DNA from: Anaerolineae bacterium
GTDB lineage: Bacteria > Chloroflexota > Anaerolineae > 4572-78 > J111
NCBI GenBank assembly: GCA_023151115.1
Contig: JAKLJP010000066.1
Span: 1-30,993, forward strand
Length of the DNA stretch: 30,993 nucleotides
Reading direction: 5' to 3'
Shown here: positions 9,363 through 16,097 of the stretch, one piece after another
How positions within the stretch are numbered: position 1 is the first letter of the stretch
Layout of the letters: the number at the start of each line of letters is the position of its first letter
Made by a program: the position numbers and the translations under genes
Notes under the pieces: model-generated
The model's database searches: none
Seen by the model: only the letters and a program-made list of their open reading frames with translations
Told to the model about the DNA's origin: nothing

Positions 9363-9413
9363 TGGAGTGCAAACCTTGGTTTGTCCAAAAAGCAAAGCAA
9401 GCTTTGGACTCCA
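9363..9413. repeat. TGGAGTGCAAA palindrome
   Basis: Imperfect inverted repeat: left arm TGGAGTGCAAACCTT at 9363-9377, right arm the complement of TGGAGTCCAAAGCTT at 9399-9413 (13 of 15 match). It lies in the 256-bp gap after the DUF624-like gene, which otherwise holds only the next two repeats. Confidence 0.6.
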
Positions 9414-9471
9414 TTTTCATCATCGGTGGCGTGCTCTGGCTCATGAACACTCCTGTGAAAACAACTTGTTT

Positions 9472-9522
9472 GTAGTAGCGACTTCAGTCGCTGACAACCC
9501 GGACGACTGAAGTCGTCACTAC
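9472..9522. repeat. CGACTTCAGTCG palindrome
   Basis: The left arm begins GTAGTAGCGACTTCAGTC (9472). The right arm (9503-9522) is its complement with 17 of 20 matches, and the loop is 11 nt. The core CGACTTCAGTCG is nearly self-complementary. On either strand it could fold into a strong hairpin between the convergent genes at 8603-9292 and 9549-10772. There is no T-run, so it is a poor terminator by itself. Confidence 0.7.
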
Positions 9523-9548
9523 GAACAATCTGCGACTTTGCTACCCTG

Positions 9549-10772
9549 CTACTTGTCCCGGCCGCACAGCTCCCGAAACTGGCAGCGGCGGCACACGCTC
9601 AGGTCGCTAATCATAGGGAAACGCCGCAGCTCGGCCAGGTTGGTTTCGGGGTCGAGCAGTAATCCCCGCAGTTGAGCCACGCTGGCCTCCACCTGGGCCT
9701 GGGTTTCTTGCAGCAGCGCTTCATCCAGATCAAAAGTTAGCACTTTATCCTCGGCCAGGGCATAAACTACGGCCTGGAGCGCCGGCTGAACCGTCTTCTC
9801 CGACCACCAACTCTGGCGCAAATACAAGCCGTAAATCCCCAACTGCTGGCGCAAATCGGCCGGTTCGATTGGCCCGGTTTTCCAATCGTACACAAAAATT
9901 TTATCGCCGGCCGGCTGGGCCAGGTCCATCTGTACCCAGATTTTAGTTCCGGCCAACCTGAACGATTGCAACTCCTCGACCTTGAGCAAGGCCGGGGCCG
10001 ATCCACGCTGTAGACCGGCATAAAGATTTGAGTTGAAAAAGGTGTGCAGATGAAGCTCGGCTTGAGCCTGAGCAGCCTGCCAGGCCGAAGCGGGTAATCC
10101 GGTTTGGTAATAATGCTCCTGAAAGCCGGTCAATTGATTGGGTTTTTGGCGGAAACGGCCGCTGCGAGAGTCCTCAACATCGGCCTGGGCGCGGCTACGC
10201 AGCCGCTTGACCACCTCTGTTTCCGCAATAGGCCGGCCAGCCTTGAGCCGGGCCAGGGCAAATTTGATCGAGTCGTGGACCAGTGTGCCGCCCCAGAGGG
10301 AGAGGTCGGTTAAATTTTTGAGTAAGTAGGCTCGCCGGACCGGGGCCGGGGCTTCCGCTTGCCAGCCCTCCCAGGCTGCGTAGTAATGATAATAGTAAGC
10401 GCGGGGACACTGCCGGTATTTGGCAGCGCGTGAGTAAGACCAACTGAACTCGTTTTTGGAGTCGCCTTGAGCCGGGCTGCGGGTGTGGACGGCCAGCAGG
10501 TCAAGCCAGGTAGCCGGTTGACAGTTAAGGGCGGGGCCGCGCTCGGTATCCAGCCAATCGTGCTGCATGTGGGCGTGGTAATAATCGCGCTGGCGCGGCT
10601 GGATGAACACATGGTCCCCGTACTCGATGGCGCTCATGGGGCGGGTTAAGCCGAGGGCGGCAGCGGAGACGCCGATAGCTTCAAGCTTCCAGGTACGCCC
10701 CTGGCTCGGCTGCGCCTGGCGCAGATGCCACAGCCGCCCATTCAACAGAAGATTTTGCCCGGCTTTGAGCAT
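9549..10772 (-). CDS. Stand-alone PD-(D/E)XK nuclease with probable 4Fe-4S cluster (RecB/Cas4-like)
   Basis: A 407-residue nuclease-fold protein. Seen: an unassigned N-terminal region (about 1-105); then WSYSRAAKYRQCPRAYYYHY with C122; H166 in GGTLVHDSI; a core with D283 (VQMDLA), D296 and K298 (VYDWKTG), and Q310 in QQLGIYGLYL; and a C-terminal C394-x2-C397-x5-C403. Known: one Cys before the core plus three at the C-terminus hold a 4Fe-4S cluster in the AddB/Cas4 class of PD-(D/E)XK exonucleases. A DNA end-processing role is likely. No helicase, cas gene or CRISPR is in the window. The His-rich membrane protein gene lies 12 nt upstream on the same strand, so they probably form one unit. The TAG stop falls in a GTAGCAGGGTAGCAAAGT-type repeat that seems to have arrived at the gene end. 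Confidence 0.85.
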   Translation of the reverse strand: MLKAGQNLLLNGRLWHLRQAQPSQGRTWKLEAIGVSAAALGLTRPMSAIEYGDHVFIQPRQRDYYHAHMQHDWLDTERGPALNCQPATWLDLLAVHTRSPAQGDSKNEFSWSYSRAAKYRQCPRAYYYHYYAAWEGWQAEAPAPVRRAYLLKNLTDLSLWGGTLVHDSIKFALARLKAGRPIAETEVVKRLRSRAQADVEDSRSGRFRQKPNQLTGFQEHYYQTGLPASAWQAAQAQAELHLHTFFNSNLYAGLQRGSAPALLKVEELQSFRLAGTKIWVQMDLAQPAGDKIFVYDWKTGPIEPADLRQQLGIYGLYLRQSWWSEKTVQPALQAVVYALAEDKVLTFDLDEALLQETQAQVEASVAQLRGLLLDPETNLAELRRFPMISDLSVCRRCQFRELCGRDK

Positions 10773-10784
10773 GGTTAGCAGGGG

Positions 10785-11423
10785 TCAATGGGCATGCTCA
10801 CCATGCTCCGCCGCGTGATCGTGTTCGCCGTCACTGGCCTGATCATGGGCGTGCTCTTCGGCGTGATTGTGCTCGCCATGGTCAGCCGGCAATTCGGTTT
10901 CTTCGTGAGCATGCTCAACGCCATGCTGCCACTGCGGAAACAAGGGTTCGGCGGCTTTGCCCGCGCCAAAGAAGCCTGCTCCGACCAACAGCGAAACAAC
11001 CACCGCTTCTCCCAGCAGTCGGGGGGCCGACAGTTTACCACTGATAGCCCACTGCCCCCCCTGCATCACCAACGCCACCAGAGCGATCAACCCCACCAGT
11101 TCGCTGACCTTGCAAACGAGGGCCGGCGTATCAATTGAACCGGCCTCATGGCCGCCAAAGGGGGCCGGCAGAGCCAATGTCAAGAGCCATAAAACCACCA
11201 GACCGCCCGAAACGGCCAGGCCCACCCGGTAAAGCGCCAGCGAGGATCGCCGCCAGAAAGCTACGGCCCAGGCGCATTGAATCAGGCCGGCGATGGCAAA
11301 GAAAATACCATGAGCCGGGGCGTGAGCATAGTGGGCCGGGGCGATAATCAAATGGACCAGGCCGGCCAGAGCAATGGTCAGCACACAAATGGAGCGGATG
11401 ATTTCACGGCTGCTTTTTGACAT
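10785..11423 (-). CDS. Membrane protein with histidine-rich C-terminal tail
   Basis: I do not recognise a family. Seen: 212 residues with about five hydrophobic helices (about 8-30, 36-55, 62-86, 105-128, 138-155), His clusters near the first helices (HLIIAPAHYAHAPAH), and a hydrophilic tail from about 165 to the end with 13 His among many Glu and Asp (for example EHAHDQASDGEHDH). Such tails commonly bind Zn, Ni, Co or Cu, so metal sensing, storage or transport is a reasonable inference. I chose ATG 11423 because a GGGGG stretch precedes it; the frame stays open upstream but runs through a heptamer repeat hairpin and is not credible there. It overlies a nuclease gene 12 nt downstream, an unusual pairing. 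Confidence 0.75.
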   Translation of the reverse strand: MSKSSREIIRSICVLTIALAGLVHLIIAPAHYAHAPAHGIFFAIAGLIQCAWAVAFWRRSSLALYRVGLAVSGGLVVLWLLTLALPAPFGGHEAGSIDTPALVCKVSELVGLIALVALVMQGGQWAISGKLSAPRLLGEAVVVSLLVGAGFFGAGKAAEPLFPQWQHGVEHAHEETELPADHGEHNHAEEHAHDQASDGEHDHAAEHGEHAH

Positions 11424-11477
11424 GTTTAATCCCCCATTGAAACAAGTAGCACGCCCTTCGGCGCACCCGAAAGGGTG

Positions 11478-11534
11478 AGGTAGCAAAGTAGCAAGTAGCA
11501 AACCTATCACTTGCTACTTTGCTACCTGCTACCT
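11478..11534. repeat. Hairpin with arms of GTAGCAA-type tandem units
   Basis: The left arm (11478-11500) has units AGGTAGC, AAAGTAGC, AAGTAGC. The right arm (11511-11534) is their inverse with the units in shifted register. The loop is 10 nt (aacctatcac). The element lies between the response regulator and the His-rich protein gene. The same units recur at 9537-9556 and, altered, at 17494-17501. Confidence 0.75.
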
Positions 11535-11642
11535 TGATTGTTGGGAAAGAATTTCTCTGGACACCTATATTATCACTTTAAACGATAAACGTCCGGGAAT
11601 CGTTACCAAAGTGTTACCAATTTTAAGCTGAGGGGAGGCCGA

Positions 11643-12029
11643 TTAATCGAGGGGAGTTGGACACAATTTTTGGACAACGCTAATAACCTGCTCCACGTCA
11701 AATGGTTTAACAATATAGGCGTCGGCTTTGGGCAGGTCAGCGATAACTGTTCGCTCAGGCTCAGACATAAGGGCGCTAATTACCACCACGGGCATGTCGG
11801 CCAACCTCTTATCTGTTTTAACAGCCCGGTAGACATCCCAGCCGTTCAGATCAGGCATCATCAAATCCAGCAGCAGCAAATCCGGCTTTTGTTTTTGCAT
11901 GAGGTTCAAGCCCTGTTTGCCAGAAGTAGCCCTGACCACCCGATAGCCCAACGGTTTGAGCGCCTGGCTGACCAGATCAAACGTAGCCTTTTCGTCTTCG
12001 ATGTAAAGAATTTGAGATTCTTGAGCCAT
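11643..12029 (-). CDS. Single-domain response regulator (CheY-like)
   Basis: A 128-residue receiver domain with no output domain. Seen: acidic pair E11/D12 (YIEDE), phospho-acceptor D55 (LLLLDLMMP), switch residue S85 (VVVISAL) and K108 (IVKPF). With all key residues present it should accept a phosphate from a histidine kinase and signal by protein contact. AAAGGGAA precedes the ATG. It is clearly paralogous to the regulator at 12257-12640 (D55, K108, LLLLDLMMP and GWDVYRA are identical in place), from which a palindromic repeat separates it. No kinase gene is adjacent; the hybrid kinase at the left edge is one possible partner, but this is conjecture. Confidence 0.92.
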   Translation of the reverse strand: MAQESQILYIEDEKATFDLVSQALKPLGYRVVRATSGKQGLNLMQKQKPDLLLLDLMMPDLNGWDVYRAVKTDKRLADMPVVVISALMSEPERTVIADLPKADAYIVKPFDVEQVISVVQKLCPTPLD

Positions 12030-12054
12030 AGCATTCCCTTTAGTTAATTTATTT

Positions 12055-12178
12055 GTAACTGCTCAGCCCTGTCATTTCGACCGCAGGGAGAAATCCCCAA
12101 CACTGTACTTTTACCTATTGCGCCCTGGCGATTTCTCGTTCCTTCGTCGCTCGAAATGACATGAGCCTGAATCGTAAC
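12055..12178. repeat. GTCATTTCGA-family palindromic repeat, copy B
   Basis: The longest copy. The left end is GTAACTGCTCAGCC then CTGTCATTTCGACCG and GAGAAATC. The right end reads GATTTCTCG, then TCGCTCGAAATGACATGA, then the terminus ATCGTAAC. It fills most of the 227-bp gap between the two paralogous response regulators and would form a long interrupted hairpin in their transcript. No other feature is seen in that gap. Confidence 0.8.
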
Positions 12179-12256
12179 ATTTCTTTAAAGCCAATACCGC
12201 AAGGATTGAAAAGTATTTTAATGTGAGGGTAGGGGGATGTCAAAAGTCTGTGCCCT

Positions 12257-12640
12257 TCAAGGGGTGGGCGGCAGCCACTGCTGGATAGCACGGATCAAAC
12301 GTTTAACGTCGAACGGCTTGGTCAGGTAATCATTGACCTGGGGCAGCCCTTCAATCAGAGTAAGTCCCTGGGTAAGCACCCTGGCCGTAATGATAATCAC
12401 CGGAACATCAGCCAGGGCCTCATCGCTTTTCATGGCCCGGTAGACATCCCAACCAGTGACATGAGGCATCATCAAATCGAGAAGCAGCAGATCAGGTTTA
12501 CGCTGGCGCATCAAAGCCAACCCTTGCTCGCCCGAGCTAACACCGCTGATGTTATACCCTGCCAGTTTGAGCGCCTGAGCCACCAAATCCAGGGCAGGAC
12601 GTTCGTCGTCAATGTAAAGGATGAACGGTTCTTTACTCAT
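12257..12640 (-). CDS. Single-domain response regulator (CheY-like), paralogue
   Basis: A 127-residue receiver domain alone. Seen: D11/D12 (YIDDE), phospho-acceptor D55 (LLLLDLMMP), T85 (IIITARV) and K108 (LTKPF). It differs from the neighbouring regulator mainly in helices 1 and 4, as expected after a tandem duplication followed by divergence, so the two may have different partners. The sequence before the ATG (GCGGCCCGGT) holds no good ribosome binding site. It lies 62 nt downstream of rsmE on the same strand and might be read from that transcript. Confidence 0.92.
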   Translation of the reverse strand: MSKEPFILYIDDERPALDLVAQALKLAGYNISGVSSGEQGLALMRQRKPDLLLLDLMMPHVTGWDVYRAMKSDEALADVPVIIITARVLTQGLTLIEGLPQVNDYLTKPFDVKRLIRAIQQWLPPTP

Positions 12641-12702
12641 ACCGGGCCGCCAATGTTAAAATCTATCTCTATTTTAACGGGAGCAGGAAGAGATGTCAAT
12701 CC

Positions 12703-13458
12703 CTAAAAAGCGGTAGATATCCACTCATCTGCCTCGTACATAATGGCGGCGCAGACAGCCACCGCCGCCGTTTCGGCCCGTAAAATACGCGGGCCGAGTG
12801 TGACCAGCCGAATCCCGGCTTCACGGGCCAGAGCCGCCTCAGCGGGAGTGAAGCCACCTTCCGGGCCGATAAAAACCCCTACCGCCGGAGGGTGAGTTTC
12901 AACCAATGCCATCTTCAGGGTTAAACCACTTGCTTCTTCCCAGGGCATCAGCAGCAGCGGGGCCGGTTGGGTGAGCCGGCTGGCCTGTTGGATGGCTGCC
13001 GCCAGGGGGATAGCCGGTTCCAGGCTGGGCAGTTTTCCCCGCCGGCTCTGCTCGGCAGCTTCGCGGATGATGCGTTCCCAACGGGCCTGTTTGTGAGCGC
13101 CGCCCGGCCCACCCACTGAGCGATGGCAGAGGGTCGGTACAAAGCGGCTGACGCCTAACTCTGTCCCTTTTTGCAGCACCCACTCAAATTTTTCGGCTTT
13201 GAGCATGCCTTGATATAGAGTCAGCGCCAAGGCCGGTTCATTCGGGACCACCTGTTGGCCAATGATCTGGCCCTGAACTTCGCCTTTGCGCAGTTCGGTC
13301 AGCCGAACCTGCCACTCCAGGCCAGAATTGTCCAGCACGATAATTTCATCGCCCGGCTGGAGCCGCAGCACAGTTTGAATCTGGCGGGCCGTTTCGCCGG
13401 ACAGTCTGACGGTTGGGGGCGTGAGCCAGGCGGGGGGAATAAAGAAACGGTGAGGCAC
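12703..13458 (-). CDS. rsmE: 16S rRNA (uracil1498-N3)-methyltransferase
   Basis: RsmE methylates N3 of U1498 of 16S rRNA in the 30S subunit, using S-adenosylmethionine. Seen: the typical N-terminus PHRFFIPP with a PUA-like first domain (about 1-70); a SPOUT methyltransferase domain with KAEKFEWVLQKGTELGV; and the knot motifs IGPEGGFTPAE and LGPRILRAETAA near the C-terminus. The length (251 residues) is normal. I chose GTG 13458 because family members begin at MPHRF and because it follows the stop of the upstream small gene by only 2 nt, suggesting translational coupling. A GTG at 13503 would add 15 residues overlapping that gene. Confidence 0.95.
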   Translation of the reverse strand: MPHRFFIPPAWLTPPTVRLSGETARQIQTVLRLQPGDEIIVLDNSGLEWQVRLTELRKGEVQGQIIGQQVVPNEPALALTLYQGMLKAEKFEWVLQKGTELGVSRFVPTLCHRSVGGPGGAHKQARWERIIREAAEQSRRGKLPSLEPAIPLAAAIQQASRLTQPAPLLLMPWEEASGLTLKMALVETHPPAVGVFIGPEGGFTPAEAALAREAGIRLVTLGPRILRAETAAVAVCAAIMYEADEWISTAF

Positions 13459-13460
13459 AG

Positions 13461-13703
13461 TTAATAGCGCGTCCACTGTTGAACGCGCAGATACTCTAGC
13501 CACTCCCGTGCTGATTGCCCTTCCATATCTTCACGATCAGCCCACATACCAAAATAGTCACGCTCACGCACAGAACGACCTGCTTGAGCCGTCGAACTCT
13601 TTAGGGCTGATACCTGACCGCGCAAATGAACCATTTCACCAATAAGCCGGTCAATCTCTTGCAAGATATGTTGTACTTTTAAACTTTCCTCAAGTTTGTT
13701 CAT
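13461..13703 (-). CDS. Small antitoxin-like protein
   Basis: An 80-residue soluble protein. Seen: an N-terminal amphipathic helix (LEESLKVQHILQEIDRLIGEM) followed by a basic linker and the C-terminal segment DYFGMWADREDMEGQSAREWLEYLR. From memory, FGMWxDREDM-x-SxxWxxxLR tails are common in antitoxin-type proteins paired with VapC-like toxins, where the tail is the toxin-binding part. That link is recall, not a search. No toxin is adjacent, so it may be an orphan antitoxin; the next gene is rsmE, read 2 nt later. The ATG at 13703 has AGAGG five bases upstream; a GTG two codons earlier is less likely. Confidence 0.65.
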   Translation of the reverse strand: MNKLEESLKVQHILQEIDRLIGEMVHLRGQVSALKSSTAQAGRSVRERDYFGMWADREDMEGQSAREWLEYLRVQQWTRY

Positions 13704-13901
13704 AGCCACCTCTGCTTCTTACATTCTTAATGGATTAGTTAGATAAAAGCAGAGCTTTCGCACTCCAAAGACTCAAACATTAATCATCAGCAATTCTATT
13801 TTACTATACTTCTTCCAGACTAAAAAGAGGGGTATTTGGTCTTTAACATCAGAATCCCTATAATTGGGAGATGCTTCGACACAGTTTTTGGAGGAAATCC
13901 T

Positions 13902-14669
13902 ATGGACATTCAAGATAAAACTTTTCTCATCACCGGCGGGGGTTCCGGTCTGGGCGCAGCGACGGCGCGGCTGCTGGCAGAGTCCGGGGCAAAGGTGATG
14001 ATTGCCGACGTCAACACCACGGCGGGAGAGGGCGTGGCCGCCGAAATAGGCCCATCAGCCCGCTTTGTGCAGACCGATGTAACTTCAGCGGAAAGTGTTC
14101 AGGCTGCGATTCAGAAAACGCTGGAGACCTTTGGCAGTCTGCACGGAGCGGTCAACTGCGCCGGCATTGCCATTGCCGAAAAGGTTCTGGGGAAAAACGG
14201 TCCGCACGATTTGGCCCGGTTCAGTCAGGTGGTCCAGATTAACCTGGTGGGTACATTTAATGTGATCCGCCTGGCCGCCGCGGCCATGAGCCAGAATGAA
14301 CCCACTGCCGCCGGAGAACGCGGCGTCATCGTCAACACCGCTTCCGTGGCAGCCTTTGACGGGCAAATTGGACAGGCTGCCTATTCGGCCTCAAAGGGAG
14401 GTGTGGTGGCGATGACCCTGCCGCTGGCCCGTGAATTTGCCCGTTATGGCATCCGGGTCATGACCATTGCCCCCGGCATCTTTAGCACGCCCATGATGGC
14501 CGGGTTGCCGGAAGCGGCCCAACAGGCGCTGGCCCAGCAGGTTCCTTTTCCACCCCGATTGGGCCGCCCCGACGAATTTGCGGCGCTGGTCAAACATATC
14601 ATCGAGAACGAAATGCTCAACGGCGAGGTCATCCGCCTGGATGGGGCGATGCGGATGCCGCCAAAGTAG
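13902..14669 (+). CDS. SDR oxidoreductase, 3-hydroxyacyl-CoA dehydrogenase type 2 (HSD17B10)-like
   Basis: An NAD-dependent short-chain dehydrogenase of 255 residues. Seen: nucleotide-binding TGGGSGLG (11-18), NCAGIA, catalytic S148 ([14 protein letters not shown]), Y161 and K165 (YSASK), and [13 protein letters not shown]. The stretches [44 protein letters not shown] and [13 protein letters not shown] follow mitochondrial HSD10 closely. That enzyme oxidises 3-hydroxyacyl-CoA and 2-methyl-3-hydroxybutyryl-CoA in beta-oxidation and isoleucine breakdown. A role in short branched acyl-CoA oxidation, which yields propionyl-CoA, would fit the propionyl-CoA synthetase 3 kb away. The ATG at 13902 has GGAGG with 6-nt spacing. 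An upstream in-frame TTG (13836) lacks such a site. Confidence 0.92.
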   Translation: MDIQDKTFLITGGGSGLGAATARLLAESGAKVMIADVNTTAGEGVAAEIGPSARFVQTDVTSAESVQAAIQKTLETFGSLHGAVNCAGIAIAEKVLGKNGPHDLARFSQVVQINLVGTFNVIRLAAAAMSQNEPTAAGERGVIVNTASVAAFDGQIGQAAYSASKGGVVAMTLPLAREFARYGIRVMTIAPGIFSTPMMAGLPEAAQQALAQQVPFPPRLGRPDEFAALVKHIIENEMLNGEVIRLDGAMRMPPK

Positions 14670-14670
14670 G

Positions 14671-14764
14671 AACGACCGCCGACCGAGGACCGCCGACCGC
14701 CGTTTACCAAGCGGTAATCAGTGATCGTGAACAGCCCAAGAGTCCTCGGCGGTCTGCCGTCGTT
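14671..14764. repeat. Hairpin with arms of GACCGCC heptamers
   Basis: The left arm (14671-14702) consists of the heptamers GACCGCC, GACCGAG, GACCGCC, GACCGCC in a row. The right arm (14741-14764) is the inverse of such units (CCTCGGCGGTC). A small TTACC/GGTAA hairpin sits between them. It starts immediately after the stop codon of the SDR gene. The rest of the 263-bp gap up to 14932 holds no feature I can support. Confidence 0.8.
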
Positions 14765-14932
14765 TTGCTTCGGGTGATCCCGCCAATGGGGTCATCCGAA
14801 TTTTTGTTTACAAGGGGTTGAGGGTGTGGTATGATAGATATAGGTTTCTGTCAACTGCAATCAGACGGTTGAAATAAACATCTCTAATACTGTAATTTCT
14901 ATACACCAATCAAGAAAAATCAGGAAAAGAAA

Positions 14933-15203
14933 ATGAGTGTCTTTGGCTTTACTTTCAAAGCTCTCTATCGCCTTGAAGTTGATGAATTATGGGATATAGC
15001 CCGTCTTATCAAGGGTGAAAATCATTATCTGCCCAAGAATAAGGATGTTCTCTATGTTAGGCCCTATCGGTTGGACAGTTGTCGGTGTAGGTATTGTTGC
15101 TGGTGGTATCGGTTTTTTGAGCCAATTATTTAAAAAGAACGACCAGAAATTGACCACCGTTGTAATTGCCATCACCCGAAAAGGTAATTGGTTTACTGAG
15201 TAA
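14933..15203 (+). pseudogene. Small membrane protein split by a frameshift (uncertain)
   Basis: Frame one starts at ATG 14933 after AGGAAAAGAAA and reads a soluble segment MSVFGFTFKALYRLEVDELW to about residue 41 (KNKDVLYV). It then turns into an unlikely Cys/Arg/Trp-rich stretch. At that point (about 15054) the +1 frame opens with ATG and reads a convincing membrane helix (GPIGWTVVGVGIVAGGIGFL) and a basic tail ending at TAA 15201-15203. The simplest reading is one gene of about 90 residues with a single frameshift. Alternatives are two overlapping small genes, or an antisense membrane-like frame, which has no ribosome binding site that I can see. I do not recognise the family. Confidence 0.4.
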
Positions 15204-15372
15204 CGGCCTTGAAGAGGCACAAAAACGAGATAAAAGATGAGAATACCCAAAATGAATTTGAAGATGAATGATGTCAACGACAGTCGTATCTCACATTTGC
15301 CGTTTTACCATTCATAATCTTATATTGACTGTCACCACAATTTGAGCTAATTACCCGTACTCTTGATCAGGC

Positions 15373-15378
15373 TATAAT
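15373..15378 (+). promoter_or_regulatory. -10 box upstream of the DUF433/DUF5615 pair
   Basis: A perfect TATAAT lies 31 nt before the ATG at 15410, implying a leader of about 25 nt. No good -35 hexamer is found at 16-18 bp. Confidence 0.35.
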
Positions 15379-15409
15379 TAAAGAAACAATGGATGAGGGG
15401 GAAATAACT

Positions 15410-15742
15410 ATGGAAAACATCTTGACTCAACACATTAGAATAACACCGGGACTGCGCGGAGGCAAACCCCATTTAGCCAACACCCGCATCACCGTAGCGG
15501 ATATTGCGATTATGCACCTTAAAATGGGCCAAACGATACCGGAAATTGCGGCTGAATATGATCTTAATCTGGCCAGCGTCTATGCTGCCCTGGCTTATTA
15601 TTATGATCATCGCGCCGAAATAGATAGTCAAATTGAAGTAGACGAAGCATTTGTGGCTGCTTTTCGCCAGCAAAACCCTTCTAAACTCCAGGCTAAATTA
15701 AATCAACTAAAGTATGAGTCAACCACTCCGTTTTCATCTTGA
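15410..15742 (+). CDS. DUF433 family antitoxin (VapB45-type)
   Basis: A 110-residue protein with a DUF433 helix-turn-helix domain. Seen: the family opening HIRITPGLRGGKPHLANTRITVADIAIM, then helix-turn-helix positions IPEIAAEYDLNLASVYAALAYYYDH, and an acidic/basic C-terminal tail. Known: DUF433 proteins pair with DUF5615 PIN-like toxins (VapB45/VapC45 group), neutralise them and probably repress their own promoter. The following toxin gene starts 29 nt before this stop, giving tight coupling. The ATG at 15410 has GAGGGG at 9-nt spacing and is preferred over an ATG 21 nt upstream. Confidence 0.9.
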   Translation: MENILTQHIRITPGLRGGKPHLANTRITVADIAIMHLKMGQTIPEIAAEYDLNLASVYAALAYYYDHRAEIDSQIEVDEAFVAAFRQQNPSKLQAKLNQLKYESTTPFSS

Positions 15743-16049
15743 TGAGCACATCCCCCGTGTGGTGGCGGCTGCTTTACATCGTTTCGGCATTGATGTAACT
15801 ACCACACCGGAAGCGGGACTGCGACAAGCGGATGATTTGGCCCATTTAGCCTTTGCCCGGCAAGAAGGCAGAGTCCTAGTGACTCACGACGCTGACTTTT
15901 TGCGTTACCATGCTCAGGGAGTAGCGCATGCCGGTATTGCCTATTGCCAAAAAGGTAGCCGTACAATTGGCGAAATAATCGAGACTTTACACCTCATGCA
16001 CGAGGTGATGACACCGGCTGAGATGGAAAATACTGTGGAGTATTTGTAA
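15714..16049 (+). CDS. DUF5615 PIN-like toxin (VapC45-type)
   Basis: A 111-residue PIN-like nuclease. Seen: N-terminal FHLDEHIPRVVAAAL with acidic D10/E11, then D40/D41 (RQADDLAHLAFA), and VLVTHDADFL with D59 and D61. These are the conserved acidic positions of the family. Known: such toxins cleave RNA unless bound by the DUF433 partner. The gene overlaps the antitoxin by 29 nt, the usual arrangement in these pairs. The acidic residues and reading frame are intact, so the pair is probably functional, unlike the two other toxin-antitoxin-like loci 4-5 kb downstream. Confidence 0.9.
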   Translation: MSQPLRFHLDEHIPRVVAAALHRFGIDVTTTPEAGLRQADDLAHLAFARQEGRVLVTHDADFLRYHAQGVAHAGIAYCQKGSRTIGEIIETLHLMHEVMTPAEMENTVEYL

Positions 16050-16097
16050 TTTGCAGGTTGAGTCAGTTTGCCTCCTCGCCTCTCGCACCCTCGCGGC

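Noticed and set aside
9549..10772. Calling the nuclease Cas4
   Set aside because: The core and cysteines fit Cas4/AddB alike, but the protein is about twice the usual Cas4 length and there is no CRISPR-Cas context.
10788..11138. Frame on the + strand opposite the His-rich tail
   Set aside because: The His-rich - strand frame has a start with a good ribosome binding site and believable helices; the + frame is its complement.
14987..15277. Membrane-like frame on the - strand opposite the split small gene
   Set aside because: No ribosome binding site that I can see; its hydrophobicity follows from the complement of the + strand helix. Kept only as an alternative in that entry.
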